DNA of 64,000 nucleotides from assembly GCA_009193035.1 (NCBI GenBank), contig SWDT01000108.1, positions 62,001 to 126,000 on the forward strand, written 5' to 3'. Below, one piece after another: positions 34,547 to 45,891 of this stretch. The notes beneath the pieces were generated by a model. It was not told the origin of the DNA. It saw only the letters and a list, made by a program, of their open reading frames with translations, and ran no database searches. This stretch comes from Halicephalobus mephisto (lineage: Eukaryota; Nematoda; Chromadorea; Rhabditida; Panagrolaimidae). Made by a program: the position numbers and the translations under genes. Position 1 is the first letter of the stretch; each line of letters begins with the position of its first letter.

Positions 34547-36628
34547 ATGTTTGGAACAGTTAATAAACCGACAAGCTTGTTCGGGACTTCTACGTCGTCT
34601 TCTGGATCTCTATTCGGCGCAAAACCAGCGACGACTGGCACGTCTTCATTGTTCGGAACCCCTACCACAACTACCGCAGCAAGTGGCAGTCTTTTCGGGA
34701 GCACTACACCGAGTACGGGGGGTTTGTTCGGAACCCCAACCACAACCACGAGTACCGGTGGACTTTTCGGATCTACTTCTACTTCAGCAGGGAGTCTATT
34801 TGGAAATACCCCAGCCACCACGGCGAGTACAGGTTTATTTGGATCTATCCCAGCCACCACAGCAAGTACAGGATTGTTTGGAAACAAACCTACTGGAAGC
34901 TTATTTGGATCTGGCACCAGCACTTCTACCTTCGGATTTGGTCCAACTTCGACTGCAACCACTGCTAGTTCTTTATTTAAGCCTTTTGGATCCACAACCA
35001 CCGCTCCCACTTTATTCGGTATGTTTTATTTTACTTTTCATATGTGAAATTTCTACTAAATTTTTTATATTTGAAACTTACTTAATTTCTCATATATGAA
35101 ATTTCTAATATATATTTCATATATGGGATTTTTAATTATCTTCCATATATGGAACTTTTGCTTCATATTTCGTATGTGGAATTTTCACTTAATTTTCCAT
35201 ATATGAATTTTCTACTTCATGTTTTATATATGGACTTCTTACTTAGCCATTTGTATATGATGTTTTTTTTCAACTTTTTTATGAAGTTTTCATTTTGCTT
35301 TCCATGTATGAAATTACTACTTTTTAGGTAGTACAGCACAACAACAGGCTGGTGGTAGTGAGGAAGTAAAAACTCTCCAGAGTATCATTGCAGTAAGTTT
35401 TTTGTTGTATGATATTTTATGGTTTTTTTCTTCAGAATACTCAAGCATTGACTTCTGCAATTTCTGATCCAAAACTTTTCGGTGATGACAGAGATGGGTG
35501 TATTGCATTGTTTAATCAACTTCTGGCCGCTGTGGGAACTGGAAAAGCCCTCTATGAGAAGGATAGACCGGCCGTTGAGTTCAATCCTCAGAATCCTTTT
35601 TATCAATTCAGAAGTATAGGATATTGTGCTCTCAGTGGCTACAAGGACAGAGATGGGATCGTCGGATTGATCTTAAACGAACCTGTAGAGAATTATTCTA
35701 CAACCCAACAACGACAAAAAGTTTGGATTTTTAATTTTTAAATATAATTTATTAATTTCAGTTAATCGATGGATTGTTTTCCTTGATGGGAAGTGACCCA
35801 AGTTTGCACGCCCATTTCGTCGACGGTCGTCCTGTTACTGACAAAACTTGTGAAGTTGACATTTACGTGACCAAGAGGGAATTGGGAAGAATCGGAGCGA
35901 AGCAACTTTTTCAATATTTCGATCAACGGGACAAGAAGACTGCTTTGGAACAGCAATTGAAGGTCCTAAAAGTTGTCCCGAAAATTGAAATGGATGAAAC
36001 TTACATCCAACAATATTTGAATTATCCTCCAATTGGATTTACAGAATTGGAATGGAAAGAAGCGATTATTCTGAATCCGGAACCTAAACGACTGCTGCCC
36101 TATCCTGTTTACGGATTCAAGGATCTGGCTGAAAGAAGACAACGGCAGCTGGTGGAGTCGGAACTTCAAAGAAAAGCCTTTGATGATCTCGTGGCAAGGA
36201 AAAAAGTGGTCAATCAAGAACTACAGGAAATTGATGGGTTGAGGAAGATATTTACCCAAGATGCTGCTAGATTGAGACATAGGATCTTCAGGATCATAGC
36301 TGTGATGTACGCTCAAAATACGAAAAATGCTATAATGTCTGTAGAAGAAGAAAATATTCGGAATAGAATGGATACTTTGTCTGTTTGTATCAATGCTCCA
36401 GACAACTTGTTAGATCGTTATGAATCGGTTCGGAATTATTTTAGATCTAACAAATCTAAATTGGAAGAAACAAAAAAAGAATTCAACAATGCTCATGGGT
36501 TGACCCAAGCTGAGGCAGATGGACTGAAACGGTACTTGAATAGACGACAACAGGATTTGGAGGCGTTGGTTACCACTATAAACAAGAATTCCGGAGATGT
36601 TGAGCTGATGGTTCAGCACTTACGATAA
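34547..36628 (+). CDS. npp-1: FG nucleoporin Nup54 (NPP-1)
   Basis: Exons 34547-35018, 35328-35392, 35436-35720 and 35762-36628 give 562 residues in frame. Residues 1 to about 160 are a low-complexity FG domain with many SLFG, GLFG and LFGS repeats separated by Thr/Ser/Ala spacers, which in this family forms the permeability barrier of the pore. From residue 180 it follows Nup54. The NPFYQFRSIGYC segment matches the NPFCRF..VGYSC region, PPIGFTELEWKEA..NPEPKRLLPYPVYGF matches the PPAG...WE.A..DNP..LIPVP..GF region, and a long helical, coiled-coil-like C-terminus (about 390-560) would assemble with Nup58/45 and Nup62. A poly(A) signal lies at 36892-36897. The third intron is short and the second is only about 45 bases. 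Confidence 0.92.
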
Positions 36629-37211
36629 TTATTGATGTTTGGTTTGAGATTTTTGATCTTTGTTGGAACGATAAATTTTTCTTGACTAGAAATTTTGGAT
36701 AGTTTAAGTCTTTTGAAGTATTTTTTATTCAAGAATATTTTTATGTAAAAATAGTTAAAATTGATAGTTTTAAATGTTTTTGAAAAAAAGTTTATTTTTT
36801 TAGAAAATTATCAAATTGAAAAGTAAATTTGGTAATTTTTATTTTTTCGGATCTTTGAAATATTTTTTAAATCCCTAAATTTCATAAATTCAATAAAAAA
36901 GTTTTTTCATTAAAGACCAAAGTAGATTATAGAGATTTCAAAATACACTATCCAAATACGTGATTCGAAAAGGATTACTATAATTACGATCATGTAGTTT
37001 AAATTCAAATGATTTTACGAAAATTATAAAATTAAACAATTTTGAATTTTTTATAAAATTAACTTTGAAAATTTAATAATAAAAGTGAAGATACTGTAGT
37101 TAATATTTTTTAAATTTCATCTTCAGAATAGGTTTTGCGAAAATTAATTTTTTTGGAATAGAAATTGATCCTAAACTAGAACTAGCAGTTCTTGTCTTTT
37201 CGATCTGGTGA

Positions 37212-37694
37212 TTTTATTCCGAGATAGAAAAGTTATATATTCTAATCGAACAGTGCATCAAGCCAAGAGTCCTCTATGGTTGCAAAACTTGGGCGCTAAC
37301 GAAAGTTGCTGGTCTGAAGCTCATTAGAGGCCAAAGAAGAATAGAAAGAGCTATGTTGGGAATCCGACTGCTGGATGAGATCAGTTTGAAAGCTATCAGA
37401 AAGAGAACTAATCTCTCTGACTGGCCAACCAGTGCTCTTAAATGCAAATGGAAGTTTGCGGTGAAACTAGCGAAGCAGACGAACCCGGACTGGGCAAAGC
37501 TGACGACGCTCTGGAAACCGAAGACGACCAGGCCACTTGGAAGATCACGAACACGCTGGACAGATGACCTAGCTGAAGAAGTTGAATGCCGGAAGATAGA
37601 TTTCGACATGACAAAGCAGACCCTCCTACCAACCCGGGCTAACACCTACGCACGTCACCAACGAAACAGATGGATCAAAGAAGCAAACAATTAA
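37212..37694 (+). pseudogene. C-terminal fragment of an RTE-type non-LTR retrotransposon ORF
   Basis: An open frame from just after the stop at 37209 to 37694 encodes about 160 residues. It contains QCIKPRVLYGCKTWALTK, then QRRIERAMLGIRL and GRSRTRWTDDL, then HQRNRWIKEAN. This series (YGCETWALTK, RRMERAMLGI, GRP.TRW.DD) is the characteristic C-terminal tail after the reverse transcriptase domain in RTE-type elements. The endonuclease and polymerase parts are missing, so it is a 5'-truncated dead copy, the usual outcome of target-primed integration. I see no clear target-site duplication. Confidence 0.85.
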
Positions 37695-38214
37695 CATTGA
37701 AAATTTAATTTCTTTAAGTTTCAAATTGTATTGTTTGTAAATTTGATATAGTGCGAAATAGGAATAAAAGTAAAGTACAGTAAAGGTTATATAGTCCCGA
37801 GAGCGGTGGTGGTGATCATAGTTCGCACTGTTCGAACCCGGATCAACATGAATATTAACACTCAGTTGTTCTTCATCTGATGCTGATAATTGACACCAGA
37901 ATTTTGGTTTTTTTTGTTGAATTTTGTATTTTTTTAAAACAAATGAAAAATCAAAAAATGATTTTAATAAAAATTAAATATTACTAAAAGTACAGTAAGA
38001 ATATTTAGAATTTAGTGGGTTTTCGAAGATGAAAAAAAATCAAGGATTTGAATCAACCTTGATTCCAAATTTCCACAAGTTGATCACTAGAAAGGAAATC
38101 CCATCAAAAAAGATCTACAAACCAATTGCATTTGTGTTCAGTTGTCTGAATGTCTTGTTTTTATATCACATGATATTGTACTTATAAGCAGAGCCTGCCC
38201 AGAACTGGACAAAT

Positions 38215-38379
38215 GCAAAGATAAAGATAAAAATGATGATAGAGACGAAAATGACGATGAAGATCATAAAGAAAATGAAGAAGGTGAAAATAAAGAAGAT
38301 GAAGATGGTGAAAATGAAAAAGATGAAGATAGTGAAGAAAATAAAGAAGATAAAGAAGATAAAGATAATGAAGATGATA

Positions 38380-38426
<47 letters not shown>

Positions 38427-38427
38427 A

Positions 38428-38476
<49 letters not shown>

Positions 38477-38490
38477 GGATGATGAAAGTC
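38215..38490 (+). repeat. GAA/GAT microsatellite
   Basis: A GA-rich run of AAAGAAGAT-like units passes into an almost pure (GAT)n tract from about 38380 to 38490 with two or three interruptions. All three plus-strand frames and two minus frames stay open, giving poly-Asp, poly-Met, poly-Ile and poly-His. That is the mark of a microsatellite rather than a gene. Confidence 0.95.
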
Positions 38491-38657
38491 AGAATTTTCA
38501 ACGATAAAAATTAAAAGGGATTTATCAAATTTTGTAACGAGGTTGATCATTGTTGGCCAATTATTTCCTCTTTTCTCTCTGCAGTTGAGATTAAGGGATT
38601 ATGATCAACGGATTTGATTATATTTAAATAGAAAATCATTAATTATATTGTCGAAAA

Positions 38658-39547
38658 ATGAAGTGGATTTTTTTTGTTGTTGCTGTCTTGATTCTCCGCG
38701 ATGTCTACGGAGGTGCAGTTGATGTTTTATACAAAAAAATTAGTAATAATCTGACTCCATTTTTAACCAAAGACCAAGTTAAAAAAGTTTGTTTTTTTTT
38801 TAAATAAAAAAATAAAAATAATTTTCAGATAGGAGAAAAAATGGGAGAATATTGTATTGAACAAAAAACTTTGGAATCTACAGCATCAGAAATTCAGAGT
38901 TTCGTAATTAATAAAGTTTTAACAACTAAGCAATTCACTCAAGCCACTCAGTTGATGAAGAAGATGAGTGACGAACTCGGCGGAATGGAGAAAACAACAA
39001 AATTGATGAACATTTTGGTCGAAGAAGTCGCTGCTCAATGTGCTCCATACGAGAAAAAAGTAAACTTATTTTTTTATTTTTTTAATTTTATTAACATCAT
39101 AAGTAATTTTTATTTTTCTCAATGTTCTCCATATGAGAAAAAAGTAAACTTATTTTTTATAATTTTTTAATTTGTTTTTTTTATTTCATTAACATACTTG
39201 ATAATTTTTATTTTTTTACTTTTTATTTTTCTTCATGTTTTAAATGTCGTTGATCTTTTTTACTTTCATAATATTTTTTATTTTTTATTTTTTTATAATT
39301 TTAGACTCTGGTTAAATGCAAAAAAATGAAGAAAAGTGGCAAATCAAACAAGAAGATCATCAACAAGTCAATGAAAATGGTGTCGAATTTCTTGAAGCCA
39401 GCCGTAATTCAAAAGGCAATTGACAACATCAAGAAAAGATTCACTCCTGCCCAATGTGATTGTGCTTTCAAATATCTGGCTCCAAATTACGTCAAATTGG
39501 GATTATATGGATTCAAAAAGACCCCATGTACCGGAAATGGTGTTTGA
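38658..39547 (+). CDS. Small basic secreted protein, family not recognised
   Basis: Exons 38658-38786, 38829-39059 and 39305-39547 give 200 residues in frame. Residues 1-19 form a signal peptide (MKWIFFVVAVLILRDVYG). The mature part is helical in character, Lys-rich, especially at 120-155, and has six cysteines (YC, QC, KC, QCDC, PC), so up to three disulphides are possible. A saposin-like or other small helical nematode secreted fold is possible, but the cysteine spacing is not one I can name. A poly(A) signal lies at 39660-39665. The end of exon 2 with its 5' splice site is duplicated 84 bases downstream. Use of the second donor would insert 28 residues in frame. Confidence 0.75.
39036..39159 (+). 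repeat. 84-bp tandem duplication carrying a second copy of an exon end and 5' splice site
   Basis: CAATGTGCTCCATACGAGAA at 39036 and CAATGTTCTCCATATGAGAA at 39120 are each followed by AAAAAGTAAACTTATTTTT. Both donors (39060 and 39144) are preserved, are 84 bases apart, and the intervening sequence has no stop in the exon frame. Confidence 0.9.
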
Positions 39548-39754
39548 GTTTTGAAAAGTTTAAAATTTTCAAATTGAAATTGAATCATTTTTAAAAATGA
39601 AAAATGAAATTACTTTGTTATTTGATTGAACACATTTATCCCAAGGAGAAATCTAAAAAAATAAATTTCAATTTATTTAAAAAATTTAATAAATCAAATT
39701 TTTTAAATTTTAATCAAAATTATATTAAATTTTTACAAAAATAATTGAATAGAT

Positions 39755-40200
39755 TTGTCTGTCCGGATGTTGCGAGCAAAGTGCGAATTTTGTTTTGATT
39801 TTAATGTCGATATTTTTGTTGATTTCGGTGTAAATATCAACATGCTATTTTGAGATCTATAAAATAATCAACCTCAAAATCAGAATTAAAATTTTGTACG
39901 AAAATTGGACAACTTTCTGGAATGTTGCGGGCAACCTGTAAATTTTACTTTGCTTTCAAAATAGTCATCAATGTAAATACATAAATCCCGACTGATCTGC
40001 GTGAATGCTGCAAGCAACCTGCGAATTTTAATTTTGATATCGACTGATCTACTTGAATGCTGCAAGCAACCTGTAAATTTTACTTTGCTTTCAAAATAGT
40101 CATAAATACAAATATATAAATCCCGATTGATCTGCTTGAATCTTGCAAGCAACTTGCGAGTTTTACTTTGATTTTAATGCCGACCTCTTTATAGACCTCG
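39755..40200. repeat. Higher-order repeat with TGCAAGCAACCTG core (array 3)
   Basis: Units contain CTGCAAGCAACCTGTAAATT or variants, with TTTTACTTTGCTTTCAAAAT blocks. The array ends in GACCTCTTTATAGACCT. Same family as 19505-20130 and 28440-29040. It fills the space between two convergent genes. Confidence 0.8.
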
Positions 40201-40341
40201 TACAGAGAATATTTCGAGTAATGGTCTTGACACGAACGGTATTTGATTTAACTTCCAATTACAAGTATCGTTATTGTCTTTAATAAGATGAATGCTCTAT
40301 AGTTTATACTTTATTCCCTGAGGTCATGATTTAAAGAATGA

Positions 40342-43227
40342 TTAATCATGTTCGGTTTTCTCGAATTCAAATTTGTCAACTTCTGGAATTCTGAAGTAAT
40401 CGGGATCTTGCATGACATCGAGATTGACGTCGGCGACTCCTCCTTTCCTCAGGCTGTCTTCGTCAAAGCAGATTCTGACTTCTTCTGAATTCCCGTGAAG
40501 TGTCTTCGTTATCGAAATCGCCATCTTCGCAAAAGCACCGTAATCTAATTTTTCTCGAAGGACGACTTCGAATCCGAGATTTCTCATTTCCTCACAAATC
40601 TCCAGATTCCTTTTTTCGGGGAAAACAGAATCCAAAATTATTGAGTAAACCCTTTTTCCATCCAGTAGTTGGAGCAGATGCGGAATCTGAAGAGGTCTAC
40701 TGAGGACACTGAAGCCGGGGATACTTTTGGAACCCGAGTAGATTAAATGAAAGACATTCAAGACCCGTTTGAAGACTTCTACAGAAGATCCTGTGGAAAA
40801 CAATTTGACAAATCCGACGTTTTCGTGTTCGGCGAATCTCCGTTTGAAAAACTTCAATAAATGTACCCGTTCGACGTAGATTCTGGGACGGCAGATGACG
40901 TGGAGGTAGTTGAGTTTCCTGGCTGATTGTTTAAAAATACCATAATCTGATTGAATATCCGAGATATATAAAATCCATCCAATGCGTTTTCCGAAGAATT
41001 TTTCACTTCCTCTGGCGATTTCGAGAATACGGTAGAAATCTTTTCCTAATTCTGTTGCTGAAATTCATTTTTTAAAATCGAAATTTTGTAATTTTAAAAT
41101 CAAAATCGAATAACATTCTGTTTTAGAATAAATTTTAGTAACTTTTGGGATTTTTGATTATAGATATTGGTCCCAGATTAATAGTACTGTAAAAAGTTTA
41201 AACAAATATTACTACGAAATTATCTCAACACGAATTTCGAAAATTTTTGTTTTTAGTCAAAATTTCTTTTAAATTTCGGAACATTCCAAAAATACCTAGA
41301 AGATTCTAAATGATTCCAGAAACCTATAAATTCCTGAAAATGCCAAATATACTTCAGCAAATTCTGAAAGTGTTCCTAAGGTTCTCAAAAATTCTACAGA
41401 ATTCTACAAAGTTCTAAAGTAGAAATTCTAAAACCTAAAACTTTACAAAATTACAGTTCTTTGAAACTTGGAAAAACACACTCCTAATCACAGTATTCGA
41501 AATGCAATTATGTTCTCTGAATCCTTCGTTATTATGATTAGAAAAAGAATCTGGATTATCATCGTAGTAAGTCGAAAATTGACGAAACTTTTTTGAATAA
41601 ATTATTGTAAATGTAGCCGATTTCACATTGAATAATCTTCTTCCTGGCCTGAAATCCAAGACATCTGAGTGAGTAATCAAGTTGTCTATATCGATCAGAT
41701 TGTCCTGAAAAGGTAATTAATTGTTTAAATAAAAGTTTCCAACTTTTGGAGGTTCTCTGACGTAAGCAGGGACCAGATTCCGTTTTTCTCTGTCGCTGAA
41801 GTGGAACCAGTTTCTGCCAAAATGCCAAGTCTGAGCGATTATCCTTGCTATCCTTCTTCTGTCATCCAAATGGTGTTCGGAATAAATAACAATGTATTTA
41901 TCGTAAATAGGTCTGAAGAATCCTTCGACGATTCTTCGTTTAGTGTCCGTCGCGAGTCCGTTTTCGGCGAGGATAACCACATGTGTGACGTTTCTCAAAT
42001 CTATTTCCTCGAAAATCGGCATCTGGAACAACTTACAAGGCTGTTCTTCGTAGATAGTCCCTTCTGTAATCAGATGGAAGACTCCGTTGAAATTCTGATA
42101 AAGTTGAACAAAAACATAATCGATGCTGAATCTGATGAACAGAACCAACTCATGTTCTGCAAACGGTCGTTTGAATCTCGACACAGCATAGTACTTCTGG
42201 ACGTAAAAGTCATCGACAACTAACAAGTGCTCAATTTGCTTGTTGGGACGGTAGGCCTTCCATTCCGATTCTGCAAAACTCATAGCTTTAACGATCACCG
42301 TCCAACCAACAGTGTAATCTCGGTTCCAATACTGTATCATGTTCGGGATCATTCCTGGATATTCTGAAAATTTTATTACAAATCACAACCGTATTCTTCG
42401 AAAAGTGGAAATAAACATCGTTATGGAATATTTCCGATATGAGTTTTTAAAATTATATAGAAAAGTTCAAATTTTTCAGTGGTTCTAAGAATTTTTATTA
42501 AATCATAAAAGATTTCGAAAATCCCATCTGGATTCTGAAATTTTTCGATATATGAAAGTTTTGTGATTTCCTATTGGATTCTCGAAGTTTCTAAAATCTT
42601 CACTAGAAGTCTGAAAAGATTTTTTGAAATTTATAAAAATTCGGAACTTTCTACTATATAGAAAATGCTGCATAATGTACTGATACATTGAAACGGCTCT
42701 GGTGTATGAGACACATTATGTTCAATGCATAGATATACTAAGTTAATATCGATACATTGAATACAATGTACATATATACTAAGTTAATATCGATACATTA
42801 AATATAATGTACATATATATTAATTTAATATCGATACATTAAATATAATGTACATATATATTAAGTTAATATCGATACATTAAATATAATGTATAGATAT
42901 ATTAATTTAATATCGATACATTATATTCAGTGTATCTATATACTGAATATAATATAGTTATACACTATGCTCAATTTATATACCATTACATTAAAGCTAT
43001 TTTCTTGTGTGTAATTTCGCGATTTTTAGAACTATTTACGGAAATTTAATAATTGAAATTTACAAACTTTCGTAGATATTAGCTCTCTGATCAGCTCTGT
43101 CGTATTGTTCATTGATTAAATAAGTAGTACATGTGTCGAAAAGTTTCAATTCCTTGTCGACATAGGATTCAGTAAAAGAATACAACATCCGGGCCCTTTT
43201 GGAGTCGTTCGGAGTTGCCGGCTTCAT
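40342..43227 (-). CDS. Nematode protein built of two copies of one module, function unknown
   Basis: Four exons, 43227-43068, 42363-41744, 41704-41482 and 41057-40342, give 572 residues, and all three junctions preserve frame. The halves are paralogous. Exon 2 has VGWTVIV then, exactly 48 residues on, FAEHELVLFIRF and VFHLI. Exon 4 has IGWILYI then, again 48 residues on, FAEHENVGFVKLF and VFHLI (GW at 73-74 and 361-362; FAEHE at 121-125 and 409-413). In both halves a phase-1 intron precedes the module, so exons 1+2 were probably duplicated as 3+4. There are no membrane segments or signal peptide. I do not recognise the family. The donor after exon 2 (GTTGGA) is weak, the start Met could lie slightly upstream, and two adjacent genes rather than one is an alternative. 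Confidence 0.7.
42728..42940. repeat. 41-bp satellite, five exact-period units
   Basis: ATCGATACATTAAATATAAT begins units whose GATACATT core falls at 42751, 42792, 42833, 42874 and 42915, a period of exactly 41 bp. Each unit is partly palindromic (ATGTACAT, ATCGAT). It lies within the first intron (42364-43067) of the two-module gene. Diverged TACATTGAA motifs extend the array on both sides. Confidence 0.95.
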
Positions 43228-44304
43228 TTCATTCCCGACAACCAAATAAACATTTTCTAGGTGCCTACGTATGACTTTTTACAGGTGTCTTACTTGACGT
43301 TTTAATTGAATAAGAAACATTCGAAAAATTATATTTTACTTGAATCTTTAAATTTTAAATGCAGAATCAATAATTTATATTTTTGAGCAAATATATGATT
43401 TTTGTGATTATTTTTATACTTTCGAAAAAAAGTAAAAACAATAAAATTTACGAAAGTATTGTTTTTGGAAATAACGATTCTTTGTTGAAAAATGGTTTTC
43501 TAAAAAAATTGCTTATAAAGTTATTTTTTAAAGAAAATTGGAAATAATGAAGATTCACTGTTGGTAAATTTCTCGTTTGTGATCTTTTGAATCTTCTTTG
43601 GACTCTTAATACCTGCTGGGAATTGATGAATTAAAAAATTTATAAATAAAACTTGATGAAAGTACACATAACCTTAACTAGTCACTCTATCCGGGGACGA
43701 GGCTCCATCTTTAATCTTTTCTATTTTACGGTTTGCTTATGTATCTACAAAAATATCTCCTGTATTGATTATCTTTTATTTTCAATTCTTTATAAAACAG
43801 TTGATGAAAGAAAATTAAATATAATAAAGAATATTAATACATATCATATTTACTTTCTTTGCATCTTCTAATATCTTCTAGAAATTAGCATCTGAAAGAT
43901 TTTGTGGTTAGTCTATGGTTAGCTGTTAACCGGATTACGTCACTTTAATATTAAAACTTTATAAAACAGGAGATATTTGATTTTTCTAGTTGAAAATTGA
44001 ATTTCCCCTGTTAGTCATTTCTCCCAACAGTAATCAAATTTAATTTTAATCACTTTACCAAACAGTATTTCAAAAACCAGTGCTATTAACATATTTCTTG
44101 TTTTCACTGCTATCAACTTTCTTGTAATTCTGAATATCAAATAGAAATACCTTGCTTGAGAAAGTCTTGATCTTTTAAACTTGAATCATATTCAACTATT
44201 CTTCAAGATATTTAAATCACAATTAAGTTTAATTTTCCTATGTTAAGCAATTTCTCAGAGTCAATTTAATAGACTAGTTTTCTTTAAAACTTGTATATTC
44301 TATA

Positions 44305-44532
44305 TGTTGAGTAGCCGTAAAGTTTCTGATCTATATAGAGATGAGAAATAAGTAAAAATTGATTTATTGGGCCCAGAGACACGAGATACAACATAGCTCA
44401 AACAAGAATTGCGTAACATTCTGAACTTCCCGCCAACACACAATCGTAGTCTCTCGTTGACCCTCGGGGTATTTCCCTTCGGAATCAACGTTGTGGGGCT
44501 TACCTTCAAATGGATAAATGCACGTTCCAACA
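44305..44532. mobile_element. Candidate solo LTR, 228 bp
   Basis: The segment begins TGTTGAGTAGCCG and ends ACGTTCCAACA, with TGTTG/CAACA inverted ends and the TG...CA rule of LTRs. It is flanked by CTATA and CTGTA, a possible 5-bp target duplication with one mismatch. It contains a TATATAG box on the plus strand and GC-richer sequence unlike its surroundings. The duplicate locus near 54950 lacks the insert. The minus-strand open frame across it is not a credible gene. LTR family unknown. Confidence 0.6.
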
Positions 44533-45621
44533 CTGTAATTATATTTTTTTTTATTATATTACCTTCTGAAAATCTGTCTTGAAAACTTAATAGTTAGCAT
44601 TTGATTAGTGTTGTCAGGGTACAATTTGCTTAAGTTATATTTCTTCCACCGAAAAGGATTTGATTCTTGATATCTTTCATGAATAGCCTATTTGTTCAGT
44701 AATTAACGCAGTTTGTTTTTAAGAACTGTCTTCATCATATAACTAAGATACAAAAATTGAAGTCAAATTTGTAATACTTTCTAACTCAAACTGAACTTTT
44801 TAAATTCTGTATTTGTGTGATTCTGTAAAATCATAGCTGCAGTAAGAATCAGTCTAAATCTACCTTGATAAAAAACGAATTAATGTCCATTTTTCGCCGA
44901 GATAATCCAAAAATAAATTGAGTAACATATCATAATAGGGTCTTCATTTCTGCTTATTATTTTTGACATTATAATAATGACTTCAAATAACCTATACAAA
45001 TTGGGCGATTGCATCAGCAACGATAATTTTTTAGTTATCCTACCAGTGAACTATAATTCTCCAAGGAACATTTGAATCCCAAACGTAAATTAAAACGCAG
45101 CAAATCTAATTTTTTCTTCACAGATGTCCTAGGATATTCGGATTTTAACATAACTATGTTTTAATGAACCACCAAAAATGATGAGCAAAAAGAACTATTT
45201 TTTAAAATTAAAAACGCTCGGTACAAACTTTCAAAAGTTCTAAAGCTTTACAATGTTATTTGAATACTGTAACCAAGGGAATTTACCAAATATGAAATCT
45301 GAGTAATTTTTCGTTTTGCTGATAAATTTCCAATAACGGACTATTTCGGTACAACTCTAATTTTACTTTTCTGTATCTTTTTATTATGTTGTATAATGTA
45401 GTCTAAAGATAAGCAACATTGAATTTTATCGAAAATTAGACAGCCATTAATATCCTGTTTCGAAAAGTAGTAGTTTCTGAATTCATCTGAAGTATAATAA
45501 GTAAGTTATTTTTGAAGATTCCTTCCTGAAAACATGTTATGATTAGAAAAAATGGTCTTTTTTAACTGTTTTGCTATAGGTCTTTTGAGCAAGAAAAAAA
45601 CACCTTCCTCTTCAGTAATTA

Positions 45622-45891
45622 CTATAGTTCTGATTCTGAAAAGAAAATCTCAGACGTAATATCACCATTAGGTTCAAAAGAATCTGTTGTGTTCAAAAGC
45701 ATATTATCTTCATTATGTGTGTTTCGTTTTTTCTTGAGGATAACTTTACTTGACTTTAACCAAGTAATCAGGCTGTTTAGTGATTTAAGAATTGATGTCC
45801 TCAAAATCAAATGATTTTTAGTGACAACTCGTATTCTGTTCGGAATTTCTTCGACCAATTTGCAACTATTGCATTTTCTTCTAGAACTCAT
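45622..45891 (-). CDS. Small open frame of 89 residues, doubtful
   Basis: ATG at 45891 to a stop at 45622, with a basic N-terminal half (RRKCNSCKLVEEIPNRIRVV, a C-x-x-C pair) and an acidic, Ser-rich tail. There are no membrane segments. It lies wholly in the 1.1-kb segment found only in this copy of the segmental duplication. It could be a small gene, an exon of a longer one, or part of an inserted element. I recognise no family. Confidence 0.25.
   Translation of the reverse strand: MSSRRKCNSCKLVEEIPNRIRVVTKNHLILRTSILKSLNSLITWLKSSKVILKKKRNTHNEDNMLLNTTDSFEPNGDITSEIFFSESEL

Noticed and set aside
34504..35010. Minus-strand 168-residue Val/Pro-rich open frame
   Set aside because: It is the antisense shadow of the FG-repeat exon of Nup54, whose Ser/Thr/Gly/Phe codons read as a stop-poor frame on the other strand.
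38142..38507. Acidic open frame of 121 residues ending in poly-Asp (and poly-Ile, poly-His, poly-Met frames alongside)
   Set aside because: All are translations of the GAT microsatellite. Nearly every frame stays open because the unit contains no stop, and there is no family resemblance or splice support.
41801..42223. Plus-strand 140-residue open frame
   Set aside because: Antisense of exon 2 of the two-module gene, whose minus-strand frame is longer, spliced in phase and paralogous to exon 4.
44300..44533. 77-residue minus-strand frame, and the idea of a structured RNA gene here
   Set aside because: The boundaries coincide with TG...CA ends and an insertion absent from the duplicate locus, so a solo LTR explains the sequence better. 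No snRNA or SL RNA landmarks were seen.
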